Below are positions 26,498-34,986 of a stretch of 64,000 nucleotides of DNA, one piece after another. Below the pieces are notes generated by a model. The model worked only from the letters and a program-made list of their open reading frames with translations. It had not been told where the DNA came from and did not search any database. The position numbers and the translations under genes are program-made. This DNA comes from an uncultured Lachnospiraceae bacterium (GTDB lineage Bacteria; Bacillota; Clostridia; Lachnospirales; Lachnospiraceae): positions 1 through 64,000 of the forward strand of contig CAMUYQ010000006.1 in NCBI GenBank assembly GCA_947165025.1, given 5' to 3'. Numbering within the stretch: the stretch's first letter is position 1; each line of letters starts with the position of its first letter.

Positions 26498-28513
26498 ATG
26501 AAGGAAAAGAAGAGAAAATCGCTTAAGAAGACGTTGCTGTCGAAGATCATCATCTATGTTGCTATCATCATAGTCGTGATCACTCAGATCAGCATCAAGC
26601 TTGCATCGGATAACATCCAGTCACTTATGAACAATGTCCTTGCAAGAGAGTCAGCAACGTATGCGAGTGAGATCCACAGCTGGTGGACCAGCATCGAGGA
26701 AAGGGTAGGACAGACCGCCGATGTCATGAAGAATATTCCCGACCTGTCATATGATGATGCTCTTTCAATGCTGCTCAAGCTTACCGAGCTCGATCCCGAT
26801 TCGCAGGACATATATCTTGCGTATGGAGAGACAGGCAAGTTCCTTGACGGATCCGGATGGGTTCCCGATGATACTTTTGTATTTACCGACAGACCGTGGT
26901 ATCAGGGTGCCATAGCAGCGGGCGGCAAGATCTATTCTTCTGAACCTTATGTTGACGCATCGACCGGCAAGACATGTCTTGCCTGCGCGGTAATGGTGAA
27001 GGACAATGTAGTGTTGTCGAGTGATATCAACTTTGACAAGGTTGCCGAAAAGGTTTCCGGGTTCTCATCACTTTCGCCTGATGCCAAATACTACATAATC
27101 AACAAGGAAACAAAGGACATTCTGATCAGTAATGTCCAGTCAAGCGTAGGACAGAACCTGTCATCAACGACCGATCCGATAGCTGCAGGACTCGCTCCTG
27201 TGTTTGATTCACTGAACAAGAGTGCAACAGCCGGAGGTGAAAAGGTCGTTACAGCGAAGTCTGCATCGGGATCACAGATGTATACCGCAACGGACATACC
27301 CGAGACATCGTGGGCGGTTGTAAGTGCTGTTCCTTCATCGCTCCTGAGCAATACGATCTGGAAGGTCATGCTCTTAACGTTTGCAGGTGCGATCATCCTT
27401 CTTGCGATCATTTCCGCTGTCATGTATGTCATGCTTGGAAAGGCCATCAATCCTGTTACGACGGTTACCGAACGTATCACGGATATCAGTAAGGGTGATT
27501 TCACAGTTAAGATCACTCCGGAGGGAAACAATGAGATCACGACGCTTGCAGAGAGCCTTAACGAATATATCGAGAAGATGCGCGCAACATTCAACAGTCT
27601 GACTGATATTTCCGGAGCCATGAACAGCCGCGCCGGTGAATGTTTTGATATTTCGAACATCCTTTCAAGTGCAAACAGCAACCAGGGTGAGTCGATCGAG
27701 AAGCTCAATGCAACGCTCAATGACATGAACGCATCCATCGAGGATATCGCACATGCCGCAACGGAACTTGCAGCAACATCAAACCAGCTCGCACAGAATG
27801 CGGAAGACGTCAAAGTGCTTTGCGATGAGACACTTGATGCATCCTCAAGAGGTAAGGATGAGATGGACAGCATGAACAGAAATGTCGGAACGCTGAACTC
27901 CACAATAAACGATCTCAGTTCGCTCATAAGCGAAACAGCAAAGACAGTCGAGGAGATAACAGGTATTACCGATACTATAAATGCGATTTCAAGCCAGACG
28001 AACCTCCTGTCGCTCAACGCTTCGATCGAGGCTGCAAGAGCAGGCGAGATGGGGAAGGGCTTTGCAGTAGTTGCAACAGAGGTCGGAACGCTTGCCAACC
28101 AGTCATCTGAAGCAACGGAAACTATCAGAAGACTTGTTGAGGGTATCACGAAGAATATCTCCGATATCAACCATAAGGCGGAGATCTGCGTGAATGATAT
28201 GCAGGCCTGCATGAATGCTGTAACGGGTGCAAACGAATCGTTTGAGAAGATATACGGACATGTTGCAAAGGCAACGGAAGGTATCAACGAGATCGCGACG
28301 GGTATCGAGAGGATCAATGATGTTGCCTCAAATAATGCAGCAACGACACAGGAACAGGCTTCCAATATTTCCGAAGTACTGAGCCTGAGCAATATGATCG
28401 TTTCGGAGAGCACAAGGCTTCGTACCGAGACGGAGAACATTACGAACATTTCAGAGAACCTGAACAAGTACTCAGACGAGATCAATTCCGATCTGTCACA
28501 GTACACGGTTTAA
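26498..28513 (+). CDS. Methyl-accepting chemotaxis protein with double Cache sensor
   Basis: The 671-residue receptor has TM1 (about 12-35), a large extracellular dCache domain (about 40-285; 'TDRPWYQGAIAAGGKIYSSE' and 'YVDASTGKTCLACAV' are typical), TM2 (about 290-315), a HAMP linker ('ISKGDFTVKI') and the signalling coiled coil with hairpin tip '[16 protein letters not shown]'. It follows the tandem-receiver gene by 22 bases with a GGAGG site, so it is probably in the same operon as the kinases. That suggests the kinase cluster and motility respond to related signals. dCache domains usually bind amino acids, amines or purines; the ligand here is unknown. Confidence 0.95.
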   Translation: MKEKKRKSLKKTLLSKIIIYVAIIIVVITQISIKLASDNIQSLMNNVLARESATYASEIHSWWTSIEERVGQTADVMKNIPDLSYDDALSMLLKLTELDPDSQDIYLAYGETGKFLDGSGWVPDDTFVFTDRPWYQGAIAAGGKIYSSEPYVDASTGKTCLACAVMVKDNVVLSSDINFDKVAEKVSGFSSLSPDAKYYIINKETKDILISNVQSSVGQNLSSTTDPIAAGLAPVFDSLNKSATAGGEKVVTAKSASGSQMYTATDIPETSWAVVSAVPSSLLSNTIWKVMLLTFAGAIILLAIISAVMYVMLGKAINPVTTVTERITDISKGDFTVKITPEGNNEITTLAESLNEYIEKMRATFNSLTDISGAMNSRAGECFDISNILSSANSNQGESIEKLNATLNDMNASIEDIAHAATELAATSNQLAQNAEDVKVLCDETLDASSRGKDEMDSMNRNVGTLNSTINDLSSLISETAKTVEEITGITDTINAISSQTNLLSLNASIEAARAGEMGKGFAVVATEVGTLANQSSEATETIRRLVEGITKNISDINHKAEICVNDMQACMNAVTGANESFEKIYGHVAKATEGINEIATGIERINDVASNNAATTQEQASNISEVLSLSNMIVSESTRLRTETENITNISENLNKYSDEINSDLSQYTV

Positions 28514-28529
28514 TAAGATCATTCAGCGA

Positions 28530-28562
28530 TCCCCCGGCCTCAGGATTTATAGGGCCGGGGGA
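28530..28562 (+). terminator. GC-rich hairpin closing the signalling operon
   Basis: TCCCCCGGCC (28530-28539) pairs perfectly with GGCCGGGGGA (28553-28562). The T-tail is poor because the next promoter's -35 box starts immediately after, so termination strength is uncertain. Confidence 0.6.
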
Positions 28563-28591
28563 TTGTCGTATCTAAAGAGTTCTGATATACT
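28563..28591 (+). promoter_or_regulatory. Sigma-70 promoter giving a near-leaderless amidase mRNA
   Basis: TTGTCG (28563-28568), 17 bases, TATACT (28586-28591). The ATG is at 28601, nine bases after the -10, so the 5' leader would be about 2-3 nt. No Shine-Dalgarno is present. Confidence 0.6.
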
Positions 28592-28600
28592 ATATCTTGT

Positions 28601-30061
28601 ATGATTATGCACAGATCCGGACTAAATAAACAGCAAAAAGCCCGACGTATGATTTTCGGTCTTATGTTCATGACCGTGTTGTTTGTTGCGGTCGGATGTG
28701 TGAATACGTATGCCGCACCTTCGGTCACCATCGTAATAGATCCGGGACATGGCGGCGAGAACGAACCTAACAGTGAGACCAATTCGGGAGCCCGTTATAA
28801 CGGCCTTGACGAGAAAAACGTAAACCTGGTCACGGCGCAGGCCATGTACGACGAGCTGAGCGAGTATGGTAATGTTAATGTATATATCACAAGGGATGTC
28901 GATACGGCACTCACGCTCGAGCAGCGTGTCGACTATGCAAAATCGGTAGGCGCCGATGTTCTGATATCGATCCATTACAACGCGTCTGCGGATCATAATT
29001 TCTTCGGATCGGAGATATTTACTTCCGCATACGGTAAGTGCTATGGAACCGGACATGCGCTCGCAGAGAAGATAATGGATGAGTGGGTCTTGGACGGTAA
29101 CATACGTAAGGATATCAAGACCCGCATAGGTAAGAAGGGCGATTACTACGGCCTTATCAGACATGGGACCGAGAACAACCTTCCGACGATAATACTTGAG
29201 CACGGATACCTTGATAACGACAGGGACTACCAGAGGATCAACAACGAAGAGGCATGGAAGCGATTCGGAGTGCTTGATGCCACTGGGGTCGCGAAGTATT
29301 ACGGACTTGAGAAGTATGTCGTTAAGGAATCGATCGGACCCGACAAAGAGCCCGAGGAACCTTCGGAAGCGGTAAGGCCCGACGAGTCCGAACCGACAGG
29401 CGTAAGGCTTGAGGTAGACAATTACAGCAGCAATAAGGGAAATGTTGATTTTACCCTTTATGCATATGACGACGAGAGCAGACTTCTGTATTACGGCTTC
29501 AAAACGGGAGACGTTGACGATGACACCGTATTTGATGAGCTCGAGCTGTGGGACGGCAAAGGCGGCAAGCTTACCGGTACATACCATCTGCAGCCCGGAT
29601 ATGAAGGAAAGCTCACCGCGATGGTATATAACGTTTATCAGCTTCACACGATGAGCAACAGCGTCGATCTTGTTCCTAACGAAGAGGAAGAGGACGACGA
29701 GGAGGATAATGCCGTTGTTGATGACGGCGAAAGTCAGGGCGAAGATGATAAGATGTTCACGGATGATTTTCAGAAAGAGGCCGGAGAGGACTGGATAATC
29801 GGCGGCGACCTTCCGAAGGTGGACACGACCGCGATAGCAAATGCGATCGACAAGAATACCGAATCAACTGTAAAGAGTTCGTATACGGGTCTTATCATCG
29901 CGGGACTTGTTGCTGCGATGACCATAGCCGTTGCGATCGTGATATCGATAAGCATAGCATCACAGAAGAGGAAAAAGAAAAAGCGCAGAAACAGACAGGG
30001 CAACCGGGATGTTTTTGACTGGGCGGATGATTATGATAAAGACAGATGGAATAATTTTTGA
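28601..30061 (+). CDS. N-acetylmuramoyl-L-alanine amidase (Amidase_3), membrane anchored
   Basis: The 486-residue protein begins with a TM/signal segment (about 14-36). Its Amidase_3 domain (about 42-245) shows the zinc ligands and fold marks 'VIDPGHGGENEP', 'LDEKNVNLVTA', 'ADVLISIHYNAS' and catalytic 'TIILEHGYLDNDRDY'. This cuts the bond between MurNAc and the stem peptide. A beta-rich accessory region (about 265-350) and a long acidic stalk follow, then a C-terminal TM helix (about 428-452) and a basic Lys/Arg tail. The enzyme would thus sit between two membrane anchors, or be held by the C-terminal one after signal cleavage. No ribosome site is visible and the promoter abuts the start. Confidence 0.9.
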   Translation: MIMHRSGLNKQQKARRMIFGLMFMTVLFVAVGCVNTYAAPSVTIVIDPGHGGENEPNSETNSGARYNGLDEKNVNLVTAQAMYDELSEYGNVNVYITRDVDTALTLEQRVDYAKSVGADVLISIHYNASADHNFFGSEIFTSAYGKCYGTGHALAEKIMDEWVLDGNIRKDIKTRIGKKGDYYGLIRHGTENNLPTIILEHGYLDNDRDYQRINNEEAWKRFGVLDATGVAKYYGLEKYVVKESIGPDKEPEEPSEAVRPDESEPTGVRLEVDNYSSNKGNVDFTLYAYDDESRLLYYGFKTGDVDDDTVFDELELWDGKGGKLTGTYHLQPGYEGKLTAMVYNVYQLHTMSNSVDLVPNEEEEDDEEDNAVVDDGESQGEDDKMFTDDFQKEAGEDWIIGGDLPKVDTTAIANAIDKNTESTVKSSYTGLIIAGLVAAMTIAVAIVISISIASQKRKKKKRRNRQGNRDVFDWADDYDKDRWNNF

Positions 30062-30665
30062 TGTTGACGGGACCCTCTGGGATTCGACCGATATAGTCAA
30101 AGATGCGTGGAACCGCGCATTTATCGACAGCGGATATCCTGATCCGAAGATCACTGCCGACAGGCTGAAGGGGCTGTTCGGACTGCCGATGGACGATATC
30201 ATCCTGGACGTATTCCCGGAAGGGACCGAGGAAGAGATCAAAAAACTGACACCGGTAATATACGGCAACGAGGACAGTTACCTTGATAAATACGGCGGAA
30301 AGCTATACCCGGGGATCGTAGAGACGATAAAAAAACTTTCAGAGACATTTCCGGTGTTCATTGTCAGCAACTGCCAGAGCGGTTACATTGAGCTGTTCAT
30401 GAGAAAGACCGGATGCGAGGACTATATCACGGATCATCTGTGCTTTGGCGATACGGGTCTTTTTAAAGCCGACAACATCAGGAAGATCGTTGAAAAGCAT
30501 AAGCTGGCGCATCCTGTTTATGTAGGTGATACCGTGATGGATAAAGACGCCTGCAAGGAGGCGGGCTGTCCGTTCATATTTGCAAGATACGGGTTCGGGG
30601 ATACAGATGACTATGCGGCTGCGATCGACAGACCCGACCGGCTGACGGAAATACTTACGGTTTGA
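30033..30665 (+). CDS. HAD superfamily hydrolase (phosphoglycolate phosphatase-like)
   Basis: The ~210-residue protein shows HAD motif I 'IIFDVDGTLWDST', motif II 'FPVFIVSNCQSG', and motif III/IV 'PVYVGDTVMDKDACKEAG' with a helical cap between I and II. The family removes phosphate from small metabolites such as phosphoglycolate or nucleotides. It overlaps the end of the amidase gene by 29 bases. The start is uncertain: ATG at 30033 fits the family best, ATG at 30027 is an in-frame alternative, and neither has a good ribosome site, which suggests translation by coupling. Substrate unknown. Confidence 0.85.
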   Translation: MIKTDGIIFDVDGTLWDSTDIVKDAWNRAFIDSGYPDPKITADRLKGLFGLPMDDIILDVFPEGTEEEIKKLTPVIYGNEDSYLDKYGGKLYPGIVETIKKLSETFPVFIVSNCQSGYIELFMRKTGCEDYITDHLCFGDTGLFKADNIRKIVEKHKLAHPVYVGDTVMDKDACKEAGCPFIFARYGFGDTDDYAAAIDRPDRLTEILTV

Positions 30666-30694
30666 TCAATGATAAGGAGTAAAGGGGGAAAATC

Positions 30695-32302
30695 ATGAAG
30701 ATCACATTTTTAGGCGCTGCGCATGAAGTTACGGGAAGCTGCCATTACCTGGAAGTAGGAGACAAGCACATTCTTGTCGACTACGGTATGGAGCAGGGCA
30801 TCAACATTTACGAGAACATGCCTATCCCGGTGGATGCGGCGATGATCGATTATGTGCTGCTGACCCATGCACACATTGACCATTCGGGTCTTTTGCCGCT
30901 TCTGTACGCAAGAGGCTTCAGGGGAAGCATTTACGCGACAGATGCAACGGTCGATCTTTGCAGCATAATGCTCAGAGACAGTGCACACATCCAGATGCAG
31001 GAAGCTGAATGGAGAAACCGTAAGGCGAAGAGATCGTCAGAAGTTGAAGAGTTCGTTCCGCTTTACAACATGGAAGATGCGGACGGTGCGATCAGATGCC
31101 TTGTTCCGGTACCTTACCGCAAGAAGAAGATGGTTTGTCCTGAACTGTCTATCAGGTTTACCGATGTCGGACATCTTCTCGGATCATCCGCTATAGAGGT
31201 ATGGCTGACCGAGGACGGTGTCACGAAAAAGATCGTGTTCTCCGGTGATATAGGAAATGACAATCTGCCGCTCATACGCGACTTCGAGACTGTAGACGAA
31301 GCCGATTACGTGCTCTGCGAATCTACTTACGGCGACAGGATGCATGTTAAGGACCGTGTCGATTACGTTGAGGAACTGGCACAGATCATCAGGGATACGT
31401 TCGCAAAGGGCGGAAACGTAGTCATTCCTTCGTTTGCGGTAGGACGTACACAGGAGATGCTGTACTTCATCAGACAGATCAAGGAGAGAAAGCTTCTTGA
31501 CGATCTGGGTGATTTTCCCGTATGGGTGGATTCACCGCTTGCCGTTGAGGCTACCGGGGTGTTCAACAAGAACGTTTCGGAGTGCTTTTCCGATGAAGCG
31601 CTCGAGCTTGTAAAACGCGGCATCAACCCGCTCGTGTTCACGGGACTGAACCTTTCGATCACGAGTGATGAATCAAAGGCGATCAACTTTGATAATGAGC
31701 CGAAGGTCATCATATCGGCGTCCGGTATGTGTGAAGCGGGCCGTATCAGGCACCATCTGAAGCATAACCTGTGGCGTGAGGAATGTACGATACTGTTCGT
31801 CGGATATCAGGCGGTCGGAACGCTCGGACGCTCGATAGTGGAGGGTGCAAAGGAAGTCCATCTGTTCGGTGAAAAGATCGAGGTCAGGGCTAAGATCATG
31901 AAGCTCGAGGGTGTTTCGGGACATGCCGATAAGGCCGGACTGACGCGCTGGATGCTCGGATTCAGGAACGATCCGAAGATGGTGTTCATCGTTCACGGCG
32001 ACGATGAGGTTACGGATTCATTTGCCGCATATCTGCATGATGAGCACGGCTTCAATACATATGCGCCGTTCTCGGGAACATGTTATGATCTTATTGCCGA
32101 TGACTTTGTTGAAGAGACTGTCGGCATCAGGATAGAAGGTGCGAAGAAGAAGACACGCACGACATCGACCGTATTCGAGAGACTCCTTGCTGCAGGCCAG
32201 AGGCTGCTTGCGGTCATCAGTCACAACGAAGGCGGAGCGAACAAGGATCTGGCCAAGTTCGCGGACCAGATCAACAGCTTATGTGATAAGTGGGACAGAT
32301 AA
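30695..32302 (+). CDS. MBL-fold/beta-CASP exoribonuclease-like protein
   Basis: The 535-residue protein is a metallo-beta-lactamase nuclease of the CPSF/Ysh1-like type. Visible: 'KITFLGAAHEVTGSCHYLE', the zinc motif 'LTHAHIDHSGLLPLL', 'TDVGHLLGSSAIEVW', 'VIPSFAVGRTQEMLYF', 'VIISASGMCEAGRIRHHLKH' and 'GVSGHADKAGL' with 'VFIVHGDDE', the beta-CASP and RNA-specificity regions. Such enzymes cut or trim RNA. Its length includes a C-terminal ~70-residue extension. An AAGGGGG site precedes the start. It sits 29 bases after the HAD gene. Function as an RNase is from family knowledge. Confidence 0.9.
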   Translation: MKITFLGAAHEVTGSCHYLEVGDKHILVDYGMEQGINIYENMPIPVDAAMIDYVLLTHAHIDHSGLLPLLYARGFRGSIYATDATVDLCSIMLRDSAHIQMQEAEWRNRKAKRSSEVEEFVPLYNMEDADGAIRCLVPVPYRKKKMVCPELSIRFTDVGHLLGSSAIEVWLTEDGVTKKIVFSGDIGNDNLPLIRDFETVDEADYVLCESTYGDRMHVKDRVDYVEELAQIIRDTFAKGGNVVIPSFAVGRTQEMLYFIRQIKERKLLDDLGDFPVWVDSPLAVEATGVFNKNVSECFSDEALELVKRGINPLVFTGLNLSITSDESKAINFDNEPKVIISASGMCEAGRIRHHLKHNLWREECTILFVGYQAVGTLGRSIVEGAKEVHLFGEKIEVRAKIMKLEGVSGHADKAGLTRWMLGFRNDPKMVFIVHGDDEVTDSFAAYLHDEHGFNTYAPFSGTCYDLIADDFVEETVGIRIEGAKKKTRTTSTVFERLLAAGQRLLAVISHNEGGANKDLAKFADQINSLCDKWDR

Positions 32303-32321
32303 AAAAGAAAGAGGTGTAAAT

Positions 32322-32561
32322 ATGTCATTTTTTGCAGCAATCATCATCGGTGGTATTTCAGGCTGGCTCGCAGGAAAGATCATGGGAAGTGCACACGGAG
32401 TGATCATCAATATCATCCTCGGTCTTTTGGGCGGAGCATTCGGCGGCTGGCTCGGAGGACTTATCGGACTTGATAACCCTAAAAAGAGCTGGATCGGACG
32501 AATCGTTATTTCCGTTGCGGGAGCATGTGCCCTGATAGCGATTGCAAGATTTTTGTTCTAG
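32322..32561 (+). CDS. GlsB/YeaQ/YmgE family small membrane protein
   Basis: This 79-residue protein is almost wholly hydrophobic, with three Gly-rich TM helices: 'FFAAIIIGGISGWLAGKIMG', 'GVIINIILGLLGGAFGGWLGG' style segments and 'IVISVAGACALIAIARF'. This matches the transglycosylase-associated/GlsB stress-response family, often induced by envelope or general stress. The ATG at 32322 follows GAGGTG by 6 bases. It is 19 bases downstream of the beta-CASP gene and likely co-transcribed. Molecular function is unknown. Confidence 0.9.
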   Translation: MSFFAAIIIGGISGWLAGKIMGSAHGVIINIILGLLGGAFGGWLGGLIGLDNPKKSWIGRIVISVAGACALIAIARFLF

Positions 32562-32583
32562 GTGATCCGGTAAAGAGGATAAG

Positions 32584-33429
32584 ATGACTAAAGGTGATAT
32601 ATATTTCAGGGAAATAACCGAGAGGATCATGAGCGAAGGATCGCTTGACAGGAATCCGCGCCCTCATTATTCGGACGGGACACCTGCTCATACGCTCTCG
32701 ATCGATCACGTGACATGCACATATGATCTTGCAGCGGGCGAGTCCCCGTTCATAACACTTCGGCCGATAGCGATAAAGTCCGCGATAGGAGAGCTTCTGT
32801 GGATATACCGCGACATGTCGAATGACCTTGATCTTCTCAGGGACAAATACAACATTACATGGTGGGACGAGTGGGATATCGGCGACCGCACGATAGGACA
32901 GTGCTACGGTGCGACCGTAAAGAGACATAATCTCACCGAGAACCTCATAAACGATATCAGGAACGATCCCGACGGAAGACGCCATATCATCAATATGTGG
33001 CAGGAGGATGATTTTAAGGAAAAGCACGGGCTTAAGCCGTGTGCGTACCAGACCGTGTGGAACGTCAGATATAAGGATGATAAGACGTTTCTTGACATGT
33101 GTCTGTTCCAGAGAAGTTCGGACTATCTTACCGCAGGCTGCATCAACCAGCTCCAGTACACGGCGTTTCTGATCGCGATCGCAAATCATCTCGGATACAC
33201 GCCGGGAAGATTTACGTGGTTTGTTGCAAACGTACAGGTTTACGACCGCCACATGGATCAGGCGAAGGAGATGCTCTCGCGCGAAAGTGTTGATTGCGCG
33301 CCGGTTATCACGCTCCCGGAGCGAAAATCATTCTGGGATCTTGAAGTTGACGATTTCAAGGTTGAGGGGTATCCGCGGGACGTTATCAAAGAGAAGAATC
33401 CGCAACTTAAATTCGACCTAGGTATTTGA
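32584..33429 (+). CDS. thyA: Thymidylate synthase, divergent ThyA type
   Basis: The 281-residue enzyme should methylate dUMP to dTMP with methylene-THF. Family marks: 'AIKSAIGELLWIYR', 'WDEWDIGDRTIGQCYG', the Arg pair 'DGRRHIINMW', catalytic Cys in 'LKPCAYQTVW', 'QRSSDYLTAGCINQLQY' and 'VQVYDRHMDQ'. Several usually fixed positions differ: PCA rather than PCH after the nucleophile, and SSDYLTAG for SADVFLG. It is a divergent branch, and a deoxynucleotide hydroxymethylase cannot be excluded by eye. The neighbouring dfrA, which would recycle the dihydrofolate made by ThyA, supports the thyA reading. An AGAGGA site precedes the ATG. Confidence 0.9.
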   Translation: MTKGDIYFREITERIMSEGSLDRNPRPHYSDGTPAHTLSIDHVTCTYDLAAGESPFITLRPIAIKSAIGELLWIYRDMSNDLDLLRDKYNITWWDEWDIGDRTIGQCYGATVKRHNLTENLINDIRNDPDGRRHIINMWQEDDFKEKHGLKPCAYQTVWNVRYKDDKTFLDMCLFQRSSDYLTAGCINQLQYTAFLIAIANHLGYTPGRFTWFVANVQVYDRHMDQAKEMLSRESVDCAPVITLPERKSFWDLEVDDFKVEGYPRDVIKEKNPQLKFDLGI

Positions 33430-33434
33430 AAAAT

Positions 33435-33576
33435 CCAGGTAAGGGACGATGTTGTTTCCGAGAAAACCTTGTGAATGCGTCCGCGCTTGGCGAGGTTTTT
33501 AACGAGCCTAGCGTCGGCTACGCACCGAACAGGAGCGAAAGCGTGTTTTCGAGGAAATTACATCGCCACTTACCGG
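33435..33576. repeat. 142-bp extended palindromic element between thyA and dfrA
   Basis: The left arm 33435-33467 (starts CCAGGTAAGGGACGATGT) and right arm 33545-33576 (ends ACATCGCCACTTACCGG) are imperfect inverted copies of about 32 bases. A nested pair follows: 33477-33491 (GCGTCCGCGCTTGGC) with 33506-33523 (GCCTAGCGTCGGCTACGC). The loop is GAGGTTTTTAACGA. The whole block could fold end to end. It has no gene. It resembles an ERIC/MITE-like interspersed repeat or a structured leader of dfrA. Confidence 0.7.
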
Positions 33577-33591
33577 AAAAAGGAAACTAAT

Positions 33592-34095
33592 ATGAAATGT
33601 ATCGCAGCAGTAGATAACAACTGGGCCATTGGCAACAAGGGAAAGCTCCTTGTCTCGATCCCGAACGATCAGAAGATGTTCAGAAACGAGACAACGGGCA
33701 AGGTCATCGTACTCGGGCGCAAGACCCTCGAGACATTCCCAAACGGACTGCCTCTCAAGAACCGCACGAACGTCATCCTGACGCATGACAAAAACTATAA
33801 GGGGGGGGATGCCATCATAGTTCATGACGATGATGAGCTTTTTGCTCTTCTCAAAACGTACGATTCTGACGATATATATATAATAGGCGGTGAAAGCGTC
33901 TATAAGAGATACGTTAAGTACTGCGATACCGCGATAATCACGAAGATCGACCAGACATATGAATCGGATGCGTATTTCCCCGATCTCGATAAAGATGATG
34001 ACTGGACGATGACTGCGGAGTCAGAGGAATTTACGTATTTCTCGGTTGAATACACATTCAGGGAGTATAAGAACAAAAACGTCAGCACGTTCTGA
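33592..34095 (+). CDS. dfrA: Dihydrofolate reductase
   Basis: The 167-residue protein is standard length for DHFR, which reduces dihydrofolate to tetrahydrofolate with NADPH. Signatures: 'CIAAVDNNWAIGNKGKLLVS' with the Met20-loop equivalent, 'PNDQKMFRNETTGKVIVLGR' (acidic residue at the Asp27 site, then the NADPH-binding strand), 'KTLETFP', 'IIGGESVYKRYV' and C-terminal 'YFSVEYTFREYKN'. An AAAGGA site precedes the ATG at 33592. An in-frame upstream extension would run through the palindromic element and is rejected. It pairs functionally with thyA upstream. Naming as dfrA is by function, not by resistance class. Confidence 0.93.
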   Translation: MKCIAAVDNNWAIGNKGKLLVSIPNDQKMFRNETTGKVIVLGRKTLETFPNGLPLKNRTNVILTHDKNYKGGDAIIVHDDDELFALLKTYDSDDIYIIGGESVYKRYVKYCDTAIITKIDQTYESDAYFPDLDKDDDWTMTAESEEFTYFSVEYTFREYKNKNVSTF

Positions 34096-34120
34096 AACAT
34101 TCAGTTAACGGGGGATAAAG

Positions 34121-34915
34121 ATGAAGGGAAAAAAGAAACTGTTAACAAGAATGCTTGCAGCACTTCTGGCTGCGGCAACGATAGCGACCGTCATTCCGGC
34201 CGACGTTCATGCGGAGATATTCTATCTGCAGACGGGAAGACGGCTTGATACGGATTTCTATGCGAATTATTATCCGGACCTGAAGGCAAAGTACGGATAC
34301 AATGCGCACAAGCTTCTCGACCATTACATTAACTACGGAATATTCGAGAGACGTATCCCGTCCATGTATTACCTTAACAACATGGATGCGCTGGCGATCG
34401 GAGACTATGTTCCGCGTGAACTTTTATACCAGAGAAAGAGCCTTCGTAAGAACTGTTCAAAGGCTGAGTTCTTCAACGCGTACGATGAGGCATATCATAA
34501 TGTCTGCGTTCCCGCAAAGACCGCAGCTCCGCTTAACATGTATGCCCAGATGGGTGTCGTTGCAAGGAAGCTATACGACCGCGTGAACACTTATCCCGGA
34601 GTCAAGTACAAGACAAAGGGTGAGCATTACAACGATCCGTGCGGCGTGTTCGGTAACGTCGATAAGATCGATCCCAATAACAACAACAGCCCGAGGATCC
34701 CGTACGGTGCCGACTGTGCGGGCGCTACGCGTGCTGTCGGACTGTGCCTTAACATACTGTGCATCCCTTACCAGCATGTGAATGAGAACAAGTGGAAGCA
34801 GCAGTGGTGCCGCGTCAATATCAACGGCAAATACTACGTTATCGACCCGTATGTTTCCCCCTACGTAATGGAAGAAACGTATTACGTACGTCTGTATCCG
34901 CCATATATGCTTTAA
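34121..34915 (+). CDS. Secreted transglutaminase-like protein
   Basis: The 264-residue protein has a clear signal peptide with likely cleavage after 'ADVHA' (about 31). Residues about 42-75 match the short helical repeat 'DFYANYYPDLKAKYG...YGIFERR' found in clostridial surface proteins. The C-terminal 90 residues look like a transglutaminase/cysteine-protease core: 'YGADCAGATRAVGLCL' supplies a Cys before a helix, and 'QQWCRVNINGKYYVIDPYVS' matches the usual H-x-W...DP strand, except that Gln replaces the expected His. A His lies nearby in 'PYQHVNENKW'. It could be an inactive or altered member. A GGGGGA site precedes the ATG. Confidence 0.7.
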   Translation: MKGKKKLLTRMLAALLAAATIATVIPADVHAEIFYLQTGRRLDTDFYANYYPDLKAKYGYNAHKLLDHYINYGIFERRIPSMYYLNNMDALAIGDYVPRELLYQRKSLRKNCSKAEFFNAYDEAYHNVCVPAKTAAPLNMYAQMGVVARKLYDRVNTYPGVKYKTKGEHYNDPCGVFGNVDKIDPNNNNSPRIPYGADCAGATRAVGLCLNILCIPYQHVNENKWKQQWCRVNINGKYYVIDPYVSPYVMEETYYVRLYPPYML

Positions 34916-34986
34916 GATGAACCTTTTTCGCGTTTCGTAACGTCTTAATATAGGTGTGATATTGTGCGTATGATTTTCGGACTGTT

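Noticed and set aside
27091-28506. 471-codon open frame antisense to the second chemoreceptor gene
   Set aside because: It shadows the low-complexity coiled-coil codons of a certain gene, shows no domain, and is Ser/Leu/Ile-rich as expected from the antisense of such codons.
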